Source: Ferrimonas senticii DSM 18821
Lineage (GTDB): Bacteria; Pseudomonadota; Gammaproteobacteria; Enterobacterales; Shewanellaceae
Assembly (NCBI RefSeq): GCF_000422665.1
Contig: NZ_AUGM01000011.1
Coordinates: 1 to 64,000, forward strand
Length of the DNA: 64,000 nt
Direction of reading: 5' to 3'
A program made the position numbers and the translations under genes. Every line of letters starts with the position of its first letter. Positions within the stretch are counted from its first letter, which is position 1. The notes below the pieces were generated by a model. The model was given only the letters and a program-made list of their open reading frames with translations, did not search any database and was not told the origin of the DNA. Shown piece after piece: positions 52,562-61,254 of the stretch.

Positions 52562-52750
52562 TTATCGGTACTTAAGCCACTGCTGTACCTCGTGATGGCT
52601 CCAGTATTTTTTGCCCAGCTCATCGAAGTCGTTAATCGGCGTTGGGAAGGTGCCCTGTTTGATTTTGCGGCTCAAAGTGGACGAGCTAAACGGCAAGTGT
52701 TGCAGCAGCTCTTTGCGGGTCAAGATGAGGTTAATGGTGTGCCCAGTCAT
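52562..52750 (-). CDS. AlpA/MerR-like excisionase regulator 1
   Basis: A 62-residue small DNA-binding protein with a winged helix-turn-helix of the AlpA type (LTRKELLQHLPFSSSTLSRKIKQGTFP, in part, and EVQQWLKYR). AlpA-like proteins activate integrase transcription or act as excisionases on P4-type islands. It overlaps the preceding AlpA-like gene by 4 bases and ends just before a strong terminator. Confidence 0.85.
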   Translation of the reverse strand: MTGHTINLILTRKELLQHLPFSSSTLSRKIKQGTFPTPINDFDELGKKYWSHHEVQQWLKYR

Positions 52751-52971
52751 TGGGTCTGCTCCGGTGCGGCGAGTTCACGGGACTGTACCCAGTCGATGAG
52801 TTCCGACAGTAACCATGCAACGGCATCACTGTTTGCATGCAGCTTGCGGCGCTTCGGGAACAGGTTTTTACGTTCCAGCTCCCATGCTGTGGTGCGGCTG
52901 ATGGAGGTGATCTGTTTACGCTCTGGCTCACGCACTAGCCGATCAATGAAGGTGGATGACTTTGATTTCAT
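52747..52971 (-). CDS. AlpA-like regulator 2
   Basis: A 74-residue AlpA-family protein (ISRTTAWELERKNLFPKRRK and a C-terminal helix AVAWLLSELIDWVQSRE). The ATG at 52971 has GGAG 5-8 bases upstream, much better than the longer in-frame start at 53064. It immediately precedes and overlaps the second AlpA-like gene. Two such regulators side by side suggest that one controls integrase expression and the other excision. Confidence 0.88.
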   Translation of the reverse strand: MKSKSSTFIDRLVREPERKQITSISRTTAWELERKNLFPKRRKLHANSDAVAWLLSELIDWVQSRELAAPEQTQ

Positions 52972-53090
52972 ACTAGCTCCGATAGATAACGGGAGCACTT
53001 GCCCCCGTTCTGTGTTGTTCGGCGCTAATTTGTCTGGTCCAGCGTGCACTGAGAATCGGCACAACCGTGTTGAGGTATGGTTTTTAGCTC

Positions 53091-53885
53091 CTAAGCTATT
53101 GTTTTTATTAGAAGCGACCTGATGGTCTCATGGCTGAATGCTGCGCTAATTTCTTGTTTTATTTTATCTAGGCTTACAGGTTTGCCCTCTATGCTGGGTT
53201 GCCACTGGTGTGCCTTTAAGCGCTTTTCAATGGTGTCGTAGGATGGGCATCGATTGAGGTACTGCTGTAAGGCAGGGAGCTGTTTGTGGTCGTTGATTGC
53301 TGCAAACTCTTGCAGCAATTCATGGATTGCCGCAGTTAAGCGCTTTCGGGTGATTTTGCCGATTGAATCCTGCCGAGCTTGAATGTAGCTGGCAATGCTA
53401 GTGATAAGCGTATCAACGGCATGATAGCGTTCAGCGCTGCTGCGGCCTGCCGCTCGACTATGAATGGTCGATTGTTGAAAGCCGTTGTGGTGATGCCGCT
53501 GCAATATCGTCCGGGTGTCATGAGCACCGGCATGGTAGCCAGCCCAAAACGTCAATTCGATAAGCTCGCTAATTTGGGCGCGGGTTATTGGGCCTTGTGA
53601 TAAATCGGTTATCTGTGCTTTGAGCTGACTTAAATGCTGCTGAATGAAGTCGAGCTCTTCTGGGTGGTCGCTTTTTGCCTGAACGGTGTTGCAGCTAGAA
53701 GACAGCAGCTCCAGTACTTTGAATCCTCGAAATTCTGCTTTGGCCAGTTGGTTAAGCATATTGCTGTCGTCCTCTGGCAGCGTGCAGCCCAGTGAGTGGA
53801 TCAAGTCCGGCACCATTTCAGGAAACAACATATTTTCTAGATCATGGCGTAATAACGCGGCTTCTTCTTTCGTCCAAATTCGCAT
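53091..53885 (-). CDS. Unrecognised 264-residue island protein
   Basis: A protein I cannot assign. It is largely helical and mildly acidic, with a His-rich central stretch (HAGAHDTRTILQRHHHNG) and no signal peptide or membrane segment. It begins directly after the integrase (ATG at 53885, the integrase stop 2 bases away), so it is cotranscribed with it and lies upstream of the AlpA-like pair. The position suggests a role in excision or replication of the element. Codon use looks similar to neighbouring island genes. Confidence 0.7.
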   Translation of the reverse strand: MRIWTKEEAALLRHDLENMLFPEMVPDLIHSLGCTLPEDDSNMLNQLAKAEFRGFKVLELLSSSCNTVQAKSDHPEELDFIQQHLSQLKAQITDLSQGPITRAQISELIELTFWAGYHAGAHDTRTILQRHHHNGFQQSTIHSRAAGRSSAERYHAVDTLITSIASYIQARQDSIGKITRKRLTAAIHELLQEFAAINDHKQLPALQQYLNRCPSYDTIEKRLKAHQWQPSIEGKPVSLDKIKQEISAAFSHETIRSLLIKTIA

Positions 53886-53887
53886 GG

Positions 53888-55159
53888 TTAAGCTCGTTTT
53901 ATGGTCTTGTTGGGAAGGGCAATCACGGTTGGTTCTTGGTTGACGATGGGAGCGATTACGGTGGCTAATTTATCGAGGGCTTCGCGGCGCTCTGTTAGGT
54001 AATCGTGGCGGTCGTAGATCCCTTCTACGCCTTTAAGTTTGTGGTTTAAGCAGCGTTCAGCAACGTGGCCATTCACGCCCAACTCCGCCAACAAGCTTCG
54101 GCAAGTTCGGCGTAGGTCATGGACGGTGAAATGCTTAATGTCAGCTTCACCGAGCAAGTTGTTGTATTGAGCACCGTTGCTGGCGACTTTTAAGCCAAAC
54201 ATTTTGGCTAGGGCATGATTAAGGGTGTCGTCGGAGATGTATTGACGGCGCTTGCTGAGTCGCCGTGAAGGGAACAGATAAGGCGAGCCACAGCTCATGA
54301 CTTTGAGTTCTTGCAGCCAAGCGATTACTGGCTTTGGCAGTGGGATCACCATGCCAATACCGGTTTTGCTGCGCTCGGTTGGTAGATCCCAAAGCTGCTT
54401 ATCAAAATCAAACTCTTGCCATTGTGCGGCAATCAGTTCGCCTTTACGCACGCCTAAGGTGAGCAGCAGGGCTAGCGCCAAATAATTTTGGCGGGTGAAG
54501 ATGGTGAGATTGTCGTGCAGCACAGCAAATACGGCTTTTAGTTCCGCAATAGATAGGGCGCGGTCACGGCTTTTTTCGATACCGCCAGCATCACCAACCC
54601 GAAAGGCGCTGGCAGGGTTATGCGGGGCTAAATCTAATTTGCAGGCATGGTTAAACAGCTGCTTGCAATACATCAAGGTGTCATTGGCGACCGCAGGACG
54701 ACCGCTGGCGGTCACGGCCTCAATAATGCCGCGAATGTCCCTAGCATTAACTCGGCTAATAGCCAGTTTGCCGATGGATGGCTTGATTTCGCTGGTATAG
54801 ATCCGTTTCGGAATGTTGGGGTATTTGAGCCGCTTTACTAGCGTGAGATGCCAATCATCAAACAGGTCATCGACGATTTTAATCTGCGTCTGTTGCGTGC
54901 GTTGGCGTTCTGCCATTGGGTCGATGCCTTGCTTTACCTGTTGCCGAAGTAGGGCGACTTGGGCTTGGGCATCGGCTAACGACAAGGTGGGGTAGTTGCC
55001 CCCGGCTAATGTCATAGCTCGTGATTTGCCGTTGATGGTGTAGCGATATTCCCAGCTGGCGGAGTTGGCGGTTTGGACTCGTAAGTAGAGGCCATTCGAT
55101 ATGCGCTTTCTGCCTAGCACTCCAGAACGCAAAAGCGCCTTTATTTGTTTGTCATTCAT
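53888..55159 (-). CDS. int: P4-type tyrosine integrase
   Basis: A 423-residue tyrosine recombinase. The N-terminal part has the arm-binding fold (DUF4102-like, GLYLRVQTANSASWEYRY). The catalytic domain carries the Arg of LTLGVRKGELIAAQ, His-x-x-Arg in VHDLRRTCRSLL, His of CLNHKLKGVEG and the nucleophile Tyr in GIYDRHDY. It lies about 190 bases from attR, pointing away from it. It should catalyse integration at the yicC 3' end; no truncation is seen, so the island may still be excisable. Confidence 0.95.
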   Translation of the reverse strand: MNDKQIKALLRSGVLGRKRISNGLYLRVQTANSASWEYRYTINGKSRAMTLAGGNYPTLSLADAQAQVALLRQQVKQGIDPMAERQRTQQTQIKIVDDLFDDWHLTLVKRLKYPNIPKRIYTSEIKPSIGKLAISRVNARDIRGIIEAVTASGRPAVANDTLMYCKQLFNHACKLDLAPHNPASAFRVGDAGGIEKSRDRALSIAELKAVFAVLHDNLTIFTRQNYLALALLLTLGVRKGELIAAQWQEFDFDKQLWDLPTERSKTGIGMVIPLPKPVIAWLQELKVMSCGSPYLFPSRRLSKRRQYISDDTLNHALAKMFGLKVASNGAQYNNLLGEADIKHFTVHDLRRTCRSLLAELGVNGHVAERCLNHKLKGVEGIYDRHDYLTERREALDKLATVIAPIVNQEPTVIALPNKTIKRA

Positions 55160-55168
55160 GTAGTTAGC

Positions 55169-55239
55169 CTACTTTTTGTGACTAAAATCCATTTTTTTGC
55201 TGTGATTTTTTGGACTAGAGGTTTTAGTCACAAGTTTAG
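55169..55239. repeat. Right integrase arm-type repeats
   Basis: TTGTGACTAAAA (55169-55180, inverted) then TTTTAGTCACAA (55215-55226) and GTTTAGTCACAAC (55227-55239). The same motif occurs twice near attL. The two right-hand direct copies are 12 bases apart, identical to the left spacing. Confidence 0.6.
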
Positions 55240-55286
55240 TCACAACATTCATCTGAACTTTAGCAACAATTGGCGAACGCTGACAA

Positions 55287-55315
55287 ACAAAAGCCATCGA
55301 AAAATCGATGGCTTT
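55287..55315 (-). terminator. Island-borne copy of the yicC terminator
   Basis: AAGCCATCGA/TCGATGGCTT stem around AAAA with TTTTG on the minus strand, 38 bases past the yicC stop. The 10-base stem arms are identical to those of the host terminator at 42744-42772. Confidence 0.88.
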
Positions 55316-55351
55316 CATGTGGTTATGAACTATGCCGAACGGCGCAAAACC

Positions 55352-55369
55352 TTATTCGATGTTTTGGAT
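55352..55369. repeat. attR, 18-bp attachment site inside yicC
   Basis: TTATTCGATGTTTTGGAT; the last six codons including the stop of yicC on the minus strand. Identical to attL at 42801-42818. Confidence 0.92.
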
Positions 55370-56212
55370 CTGTTCGCGCATCTGCTCAATCAGCACTTTC
55401 AGTTCCACCGCTGCAGCGGTGATGTCGGCATTGATTGATTTTGAGGCCAGTGTGTTCGCCTCACGGTTAAATTCCTGCATCATGAAGTCTAAACGGCGAC
55501 CACAAGCGCCACCTTTTTTCAGGACTTTCTTGGTCTCAGCGACGTGGGCATCCAAGCGGTCCAACTCTTCGGCAACATCTTGTTTTTGCGCCAGCAGGAT
55601 CATCTCTTGCTCGATGCGAGCTGGATCTAAGCTGTCTTTAAACTCGCTCAGTTTGTCGGTCAGACGCTGACGCTGCCACGCCATTACCTCTGGCATCCGG
55701 CCGCGAACAAAGGCCGCTTGTTCGGTGATTGCATCCAGACGCTGCTGGATCATGCCTTCCAAGGCGTCGCCTTCACGACCACGAGCCGCCAAGAACTCAT
55801 CAATAACCTCGTTGAACTTGGCCAGCAGATCTTTGCTGACCTGATCCATATCCTGTTCGGCGCTTTCCAGTACCCCTGGCCATTTCAGCAGATCCACCAG
55901 CTGGATTTGGCCGATGCCCGCCATGCTGTGCAGTTGGTTGGCTTTATCCACCAGTTGCTGGGCAAAGGCTTCGTTCATCTGCAGAGTGCTGCTTTGCTGT
56001 GCCAGTTCAAAACGCAGCGACACTTCCACTTTGCCGCGAGTCAGACGTTGACGCAGACGTTCCCGCAGCACCGGCTCTAGGCCGCGCAGCTGTTCTGGCA
56101 GACGCAGGTAGGTTTCCAGATAACGTTGGTTAACGGAGCGGATCTCCCAAGCGGCAGTACCCCACTCAGCTTTCAGTTCGCCGCGGCCGTAGGCGGTCAT
56201 GGAATGGATCAT
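55352..56212 (-). CDS. yicC: YicC family endoribonuclease-like protein
   Basis: A 286-residue YicC protein (287 in E. coli). The MIHSMTAYGRGE start and LASKSINADITAAAVELKVL, ending MREQIQNIE, are near-identical to the E. coli protein. The family has been linked to endoribonuclease activity and small RNA (RyhB) decay. I chose the ATG at 56212, dismissing a 38-residue upstream extension. The reading frame ends with the attR core, and the island restored the last six codons exactly, so the gene is intact. Confidence 0.95.
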   Translation of the reverse strand: MIHSMTAYGRGELKAEWGTAAWEIRSVNQRYLETYLRLPEQLRGLEPVLRERLRQRLTRGKVEVSLRFELAQQSSTLQMNEAFAQQLVDKANQLHSMAGIGQIQLVDLLKWPGVLESAEQDMDQVSKDLLAKFNEVIDEFLAARGREGDALEGMIQQRLDAITEQAAFVRGRMPEVMAWQRQRLTDKLSEFKDSLDPARIEQEMILLAQKQDVAEELDRLDAHVAETKKVLKKGGACGRRLDFMMQEFNREANTLASKSINADITAAAVELKVLIEQMREQIQNIE

Positions 56213-56411
56213 GGATTGAATCTCGATAGCGTAATTGCTTGGCAGTATATAGCGCCGCTGGCCTGGGTGGTAGCACACCACGGTCTGGCTAATTGTGTGG
56301 ATTTTGATGTTAACAGTTTGATGCAATTGCCAAGGTTAGCTAAGTTGAAAAGGCTATTGTTTGCGCGTTACTGGCAGGAAGTCAGTGTGATAGATATCAG
56401 GGAGCGAAGGT

Positions 56412-57125
56412 ATGATCGGCCGAATTTGGCTAGTGGCGATAGTGCTACTTAACGGCTGCAGCAGCAATGTGCTTTGGCATGAACAACATCAGCAACATTT
56501 AGCGGGGCTGCAGCGGGTGGCGATCTTGCCTCCGGAAGTGCTGGTTGAACAACGTTTTGCCAACAGCGATCCATTGCCGCTTGAAGGCCAACAGCAACAT
56601 TTGCGGCAGCAGTTAGTGCTGGAGGCGGTGACGCAGCTGGAACGGCAGGGCGTAACGCCATTGGTGATTGAAGCTGATCAGCAGCAGAGCGCTTTTAGCC
56701 AAGGGCTGGCCTGGCTCAAGGCCAGTTATCAGCAGATCTCGCACCGATTGCACAACGATAAGGTGGTGAGCGCAACCACTGCTGCCGGTTTTAGTGAATC
56801 GGTCGGTTTTCAGGCGGCGCAGGTGGCCAATGAGTGTGATGCGGATGCGCTGCTATTGCTGCGCTATCACGGTTGGCAAATGCAGGGCGATCCGCAGCCG
56901 CCATTGGCATTAGGATTGTTATCCAGTGGCGACGTTAAGACGCCTAGCGCGCAAAGTGGCGAACGCATCGAAGCGGCGCTGATTGACGGTGCCAGTGGCG
57001 ATGTCATTTGGACTAGCGTGCTCAGTGGTGATGACAATAGTGGCGCGGTGATTGCCAGCGATTTTGCGCCGTTAAAACGGGTAAGTCGGAAACTGGCGGG
57101 GGCTGGTCGAAAACCGCAGTTCTAG
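56412..57125 (+). CDS. Predicted lipoprotein of unknown function
   Basis: A 237-residue lipoprotein with lipobox LLNGC (Cys16). The remainder shows alternating strands and helices ([49 protein letters not shown]), a pattern like the DUF799/GNA1162 type lipoproteins that resemble the TolB-N fold, but I cannot name the family. A terminator lies directly after it and an rph promoter overlaps the end of that terminator. Confidence 0.72.
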   Translation: MIGRIWLVAIVLLNGCSSNVLWHEQHQQHLAGLQRVAILPPEVLVEQRFANSDPLPLEGQQQHLRQQLVLEAVTQLERQGVTPLVIEADQQQSAFSQGLAWLKASYQQISHRLHNDKVVSATTAAGFSESVGFQAAQVANECDADALLLLRYHGWQMQGDPQPPLALGLLSSGDVKTPSAQSGERIEAALIDGASGDVIWTSVLSGDDNSGAVIASDFAPLKRVSRKLAGAGRKPQF

Positions 57126-57143
57126 GGCGATAAACATTGGATT

Positions 57144-57168
57144 ACGGCGTCATCTGGCGCCGTTTTTC
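57144..57168 (+). terminator. Terminator of the lipoprotein gene
   Basis: ACGGCG/CGCCGT stem with an eight-base loop and TTTTT, 18 bases past the stop codon. The T tract reaches to within a few bases of the rph -10 hexamer. Confidence 0.75.
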
Positions 57169-57171
57169 ATA

Positions 57172-57177
57172 TATAAT
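57172..57177 (+). promoter_or_regulatory. Predicted -10 box for rph-pyrE
   Basis: TATAAT, exact match to the -10 consensus, 33 bases upstream of the rph start. No good -35 match is seen at standard distance because the terminator hairpin occupies it. Confidence 0.55.
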
Positions 57178-57210
57178 GCCCGGCAAATTTCCCCAAGCAG
57201 GTCACTTCTT

Positions 57211-57930
57211 ATGCGTTCAAACGGCAGAACCGCGGCACAAGCACGCCCAGTCACCATCACCCGTAACTTTACCGCCCACGCGGAAGGCTCGGTACTGATC
57301 GCATTCGGTAATACCAAGGTGATCTGTACTGCCACCGTAGAAGAGGGCGTGCCGCGCTTTTTGCGTGGCAAGGGCCAAGGTTGGATCACCGCCGAATACG
57401 GCATGTTGCCACGGGCAACCCACAGCCGTAACGACCGTGAAGCGGCGCGCGGTAAGCAATCTGGCCGCACCCAAGAGATCCAGCGTCTGATTGGTCGCAG
57501 CTTACGTACTGCGGTGGACTTGAAAGCTCTGGGCGAATACACCATCACCATCGATTGTGATGTGATTCAAGCCGACGGCGGCACCCGCACCGCTTCCATC
57601 ACTGGCGCTTGTGTGGCGCTGATGGATGCCATCGATGCCATGAAAGCCAAAGGCTGGATCAAGGTATCGCCGCTGAAGCAGCAGATTGCCGCGGTATCGG
57701 TCGGCATCGTTGATGGCCAACCGCTGTGCGATCTGGATTACCGCGAAGATTCCCGCGCTGAAACCGACATGAATGTGGTGATGGCGGAAGACGGTCGCTT
57801 TATCGAGGTGCAGGGCACTGCCGAGGGCGAGCCGTTCAGCTTTGAAGAGATGAACGCGATGATGGCTCTGGCAAAAGAGGGTATCGAACAGTTGATTGCG
57901 GCGCAGAAGGCCGCTTACAACCAACAGTAA
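57211..57930 (+). CDS. rph: Ribonuclease PH
   Basis: A 239-residue phosphorolytic exoribonuclease that trims the 3' end of tRNA precursors. The whole conserved core is present ([66 protein letters not shown]). Homohexameric in the family. The gene is cotranscribed with pyrE through the attenuator at 57946-57980, as in E. coli. Unlike the laboratory strain E. coli K-12 gene, it has no frameshift. Confidence 0.97.
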   Translation: MRSNGRTAAQARPVTITRNFTAHAEGSVLIAFGNTKVICTATVEEGVPRFLRGKGQGWITAEYGMLPRATHSRNDREAARGKQSGRTQEIQRLIGRSLRTAVDLKALGEYTITIDCDVIQADGGTRTASITGACVALMDAIDAMKAKGWIKVSPLKQQIAAVSVGIVDGQPLCDLDYREDSRAETDMNVVMAEDGRFIEVQGTAEGEPFSFEEMNAMMALAKEGIEQLIAAQKAAYNQQ

Positions 57931-57945
57931 TCGACAATTTTTAAG

Positions 57946-57980
57946 AAGCGGCACTAACGGCAGTTAGCGCCGCTTTTTTT
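57946..57980 (+). terminator. Terminator/attenuator between rph and pyrE
   Basis: AGCGGC-ACTAAC/GTTAG-CGCCGCT stem around a short loop followed by TTTTTTT, starting 15 bases past the rph stop codon. In E. coli the rph-pyrE attenuator senses UTP through coupling of rph translation with transcription; the same layout is seen here, 40 bases before pyrE. Confidence 0.85.
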
Positions 57981-58020
57981 CGACATCCAATTAATTACAA
58001 CAATCCCTACAGGAGTGACC

Positions 58021-58665
58021 ATGAAGGCTTATCAACAACAATTTATTGAGTTTGCTCTAGAACGTAACGTGCTGCGCTTTGGCGAGTTCACTCTGAAATC
58101 CGGCCGTACCAGCCCGTACTTCTTTAATGCTGGTTTGTTTAACCGTGGTAGCGATCTGGCCAAGCTGGGTCGTTTCTATGCGGCAGCGCTGATGGATTCC
58201 GGCATCGATTTCGATCTGCTGTTTGGCCCAGCCTACAAGGGCATTCCAATCGCCACCACCACCGCTGTGGCGCTGGCGGATCAACACGATCGCGACCTGC
58301 CATACTGCTTTAACCGCAAAGAAGCCAAAGACCACGGTGAAGGTGGCAACTTGGTGGGTTCTGAGCTGACCGGCAAAGTGATGCTGGTGGATGATGTGAT
58401 CACCGCCGGTACCGCGATCCGTGAATCGATGGAGATTATCCAAGCCAACAACGCCGAATTGGCGGGCGTATTGATTGCACTGGACCGTCAGGAGAAGGGC
58501 CAAGGCGAACTGTCGGCGATTCAAGAAGTAGAGCGCGACTTTGGCTGTCAGGTGGTTTCGATCATCACCCTGAATGACTTGATCAGCTACCTAGCGACTC
58601 AGCCAGGCCGCGAGCAAGAGCTGGCGTCTGTTAAGGCCTACCGCGAGCAGTACGGCATCGCTTAA
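58021..58665 (+). CDS. pyrE: Orotate phosphoribosyltransferase
   Basis: A 214-residue enzyme of pyrimidine synthesis that joins orotate and PRPP to give OMP. The PRPP-binding motif [16 protein letters not shown] is present near residues 119-135, along with [14 protein letters not shown] chose the ATG at 58021, preceded by AGGAG, over a GTG at 58015 that would lie within the ribosome binding site. Regulated by the attenuator 40 bases upstream. Confidence 0.97.
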   Translation: MKAYQQQFIEFALERNVLRFGEFTLKSGRTSPYFFNAGLFNRGSDLAKLGRFYAAALMDSGIDFDLLFGPAYKGIPIATTTAVALADQHDRDLPYCFNRKEAKDHGEGGNLVGSELTGKVMLVDDVITAGTAIRESMEIIQANNAELAGVLIALDRQEKGQGELSAIQEVERDFGCQVVSIITLNDLISYLATQPGREQELASVKAYREQYGIA

Positions 58666-58670
58666 GCTGA

Positions 58671-58755
58671 GTTAAATCGCCTCACTCGGCGTTATTCAAC
58701 TTACTGGTAGAGCCACTACTAGCTGCGTTGAATGCCTTGATTGAGGCGCTTTCTC
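58671..58755. repeat. Dispersed ~85-bp palindromic element, copy 3
   Basis: Reverse-complement orientation to copies 1 and 2, and thus again with its TTTAA end toward the upstream (pyrE) stop codon, 5 bases away. Same arms: GCCTCACTCGGCGTTATTCA and AATGCCTTGATTGAGGC. One inner arm (GCAGCTAGTAGTGG) resembles copy 1, the other copy 2. A degenerate TTAGTTATCAGTTGG related to the heptamer follows at 58785-58800. Confidence 0.88.
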
Positions 58756-58856
58756 CGACGCTTAAAAGCCAGTTTTTAGCTGTTAGTTATCAGTTGGAGC
58801 GGGTGCAACTGTACCAGCCTACTAATCACTGATAGCTATCAACTTCGGTTCTAGCA

Positions 58857-58882
58857 AAAGGGCGCTCAATTGAGCGCCCTTG
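58857..58882. terminator. Terminator between convergent pyrE and slmA
   Basis: AAGGGCGCTCAATTGAGCGCCCTT is a perfect 12-bp self-complementary stem (written here in one run of under 25 bases as two arms: AAGGGCGCTCAA and TTGAGCGCCCTT). TTTTG follows on the minus strand and TTGTTG on the plus. Confidence 0.85.
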
Positions 58883-58900
58883 TTGTATCTGTCAGCGAGC

Positions 58901-59494
58901 TTAGCTCTTTAGCAGTTGGCTGTGGATGAAAGCCCACTGCTCAGAGAAGTTGGCGGTTGGCAGATCTTTAAAGTCGCTGCGTACGAACTGGGCGATGCGG
59001 CCTTCGGCCCACGCCAGCAGCAGGTTAGCCAGCATGGTCTCTTCCAGATAGAAGCCTTGGCCTTCGCGCAGAGATTTCTCCCGCAGGGTTTGCTTCAGCT
59101 GAGTTTGGATCTTGTTGAACAGCAGGTGAATGCGGTCACGTAGACGCTCCTGCTCGTTCACCAGCGCGTCGCCGGTCAAAATGCGGGTGATGCCTGGGTT
59201 ACGCTCAGCAAAGGTCAGCAGCAGTTGCAGGATCAGCTGGACCCGAGTCATGGTGTCACGCTCTTCGGTGAGGATCAGGTTGATCCGCGACAGCAGTGAA
59301 TCCTCGATAAACTCGATCAGGCCTTCAAACATCCGCGCTTTCGACGGGTAGTGACGGTACAGCGCTGCTTCTGATACGCCAACTTCGGCGGCTAGGGCAG
59401 CGGTAGTGATGCGGCGACCTGGAGAGGTCTCTAGCATCTTCGCGAGGCACTCAAGGATGTGCTCGCGACGGTTTTTCTTCTTTTCGGTAGCCAT
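58901..59494 (-). CDS. slmA: Nucleoid occlusion factor SlmA
   Basis: A 197-residue TetR-family protein that binds SBS sites on the chromosome and blocks FtsZ ring assembly over DNA. The N-terminal helix-turn-helix reads [24 protein letters not shown] (in parts), and the C-terminal [21 protein letters not shown] is characteristic. I chose the ATG at 59494, dismissing a 22-residue extension that overlaps dut. Gene order coaBC-dut-slmA is conserved in gammaproteobacteria. Confidence 0.97.
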   Translation of the reverse strand: MATEKKKNRREHILECLAKMLETSPGRRITTAALAAEVGVSEAALYRHYPSKARMFEGLIEFIEDSLLSRINLILTEERDTMTRVQLILQLLLTFAERNPGITRILTGDALVNEQERLRDRIHLLFNKIQTQLKQTLREKSLREGQGFYLEETMLANLLLAWAEGRIAQFVRSDFKDLPTANFSEQWAFIHSQLLKS

Positions 59495-59507
59495 GGATGA
59501 CTCTGTG

Positions 59508-59966
59508 TTACTTGGTGCCGGAGTGGCCAAAACCACCTTCGCCGCGCTCGGACGCAGCAAACTCTTCCACTAGGGTAAATTGCGCTTGTACCACCGGTAC
59601 AAACATCAGCTGAGCGATGCGCTCGCCTGGCTCCATAGTAAATGCTTGCTCACTGCGGTTCCAGCATGAAACAAAGAGTTGGCCTTGATAGTCAGAGTCG
59701 ATTAAGCCCACCAAGTTGCCCAGCACGATGCCGTGTTTATGACCTAAACCAGAGCGCGGCAGGATAGTGGCTGCCAGCGCTGGATTGGCGATGTTGATTG
59801 CCATACCGGTTGGGATCAGTTCGGTTTGACCCGGTTGTAGGGTCAGTGGCGCATCCAGCATAGCGCGCAGATCCATCCCAGCAGAACCTGGGGTGGCGTA
59901 AGCGGGTAACGGCCATTCGGTGCCGAGGCGGGGATCAAGGATCTTCAGTTCAATTGGAGTTTTCAT
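59508..59966 (-). CDS. dut: dUTP diphosphatase
   Basis: A 152-residue trimeric dUTPase that keeps uracil out of DNA and supplies dUMP. The five family motifs are present: [45 protein letters not shown] and the C-terminal [10 protein letters not shown]. The ATG at 59966 overlaps the coaBC 3' end by 17 bases, so the two are cotranscribed. Slightly upstream starts are not conserved. Confidence 0.97.
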   Translation of the reverse strand: MKTPIELKILDPRLGTEWPLPAYATPGSAGMDLRAMLDAPLTLQPGQTELIPTGMAINIANPALAATILPRSGLGHKHGIVLGNLVGLIDSDYQGQLFVSCWNRSEQAFTMEPGERIAQLMFVPVVQAQFTLVEEFAASERGEGGFGHSGTK

Positions 59967-61167
59967 CGGCAGGCAATCGCTTTGCAATGGTGGTTAGTAG
60001 TTGTTGTGCTTGGTCGGCTTTGGTGCTGTGACCAAGATGCTGCTGGCCATCAAGCCAGAACAGGGTTAAGGCGTTGCTATCGGCATTGAAGCCTTGGCCA
60101 GCCTTGGAAACATCGTTAGCGGCGATAAGATCGAGCTTTTTGCGCTTCAGTTTATCCAGCGCATATTGTTCGACATCGTTGGTTTCAGCGGCAAAGCCAA
60201 CGGTAAAAGGGCGCTTAGTGTGACTAGCAACGGTTGCCAGAATGTCTGGGTTGCGGACCAATTGGATGGTCAGCTCATCACTGGCTTGGTTTTGTTTTTT
60301 GATTTTGTGCTCGGCAACGTTGGCAGCACGGTAATCGGCGACCGCGGCGCAACCGATAAAGATCTGTTGCTGATCAATGCGTGCCATTACCGCTGCCAGC
60401 ATCTGTTCGGCTGATTCCACATCAACGCGGTTAACACCGGCTGGCGTAGGCAGGTTCACTGGGCCACTCACCAAGGTGACTTCTGCGCCCATTCGCACCG
60501 CTTGCTCGGCAATCGCAAAGCCCATCTTGCCGGAGCTGTGGTTAGAGATATAGCGCACCGGATCCAGTGCTTCGCGAGTCGGGCCCGCGGTCAGCAGCAG
60601 TTTTTTACCGGCCAGTAGCTGTGGCGTCTGCGATTGCGCCCAATGGGCGGCAATCTGTTCCGGTTCTGGCATCCGGCCAGGGCCAACGTCACCGCAGGCT
60701 TGGTCGCCGCTGGCGGGGCCGTACAGTTCGACCCCACGCTGCGCCAGAATTTGCAGATTGGCTTGGGTGGCTGGGTGTTGGTACATCACCATATTCATGG
60801 CCGGGCAGACCATCACTGGCGCGGTGGTGGCAAGTACGCAGGTGGTCAGTAGGTCATCCGCCATGCCATTAGCCAAGCGGGCAATCAAGTTGGCGCTGGC
60901 GGGGGCGATGATCACTTGATCGGCCCAGCGTGCCAGATCGATATGACCGGTGGCGTTCTCTGTAGCGGGATCGAGGACATCGTGTACCACGGGGTAACCA
61001 GAAACCGCTTGCAGCGACATTTCGGTAACGAAGGCCTGTGCTCCTTTGGTGAGGATAACTCTGACTTCGGCACCTTGGTCGCGCAGACGGCGAACCAGAA
61101 TAGGGGCTTTGTAAGCGGCGATGCCGCCGCTAACGCCTAACAAGATCTTTGGCTTGGCTTGGCTCAT
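59950..61167 (-). CDS. coaBC: Bifunctional phosphopantothenoylcysteine decarboxylase/synthetase
   Basis: A 405-residue fusion that makes 4'-phosphopantetheine for CoA. The N-terminal CoaC flavoprotein part has [26 protein letters not shown] and [20 protein letters not shown]; the C-terminal CoaB part has [19 protein letters not shown] and the KIKK ...NPDILA region. Both activities look intact. It diverges from radC, with the intergenic space of about 90 bases serving both. CoaD, the next CoA enzyme, is partly in the window at 63845-64000. Confidence 0.97.
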   Translation of the reverse strand: MSQAKPKILLGVSGGIAAYKAPILVRRLRDQGAEVRVILTKGAQAFVTEMSLQAVSGYPVVHDVLDPATENATGHIDLARWADQVIIAPASANLIARLANGMADDLLTTCVLATTAPVMVCPAMNMVMYQHPATQANLQILAQRGVELYGPASGDQACGDVGPGRMPEPEQIAAHWAQSQTPQLLAGKKLLLTAGPTREALDPVRYISNHSSGKMGFAIAEQAVRMGAEVTLVSGPVNLPTPAGVNRVDVESAEQMLAAVMARIDQQQIFIGCAAVADYRAANVAEHKIKKQNQASDELTIQLVRNPDILATVASHTKRPFTVGFAAETNDVEQYALDKLKRKKLDLIAANDVSKAGQGFNADSNALTLFWLDGQQHLGHSTKADQAQQLLTTIAKRLPADENSN

Positions 61168-61254
61168 AAAGGGCGATTTTGCGTTTGTGCAGTTATTAGG
61201 GCGCTACCTTATCACAGCGCTAACGACCCTCGATATCCAGCCAGAGGATTTGCG

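Larger units (their letters stand above)
42801..55369. mobile_element. 12.6-kb genomic island integrated at the 3' end of yicC
   Basis: Bounded by the 18-bp direct repeats, with a P4-type integrase next to attR. The cargo comprises a HGGxSTG protein, hsdMSR, hipBA, a chimeric Rep/transposase-like protein, two AlpA-like regulators and an unknown protein. Mobilizable genomic islands using the same yicC site are known in Vibrio, where helper conjugative elements move them. No conjugation genes are visible here, so it would need a helper if mobile. The hsdS specificity region is clearly more AT-rich than the host genes. Confidence 0.93.
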
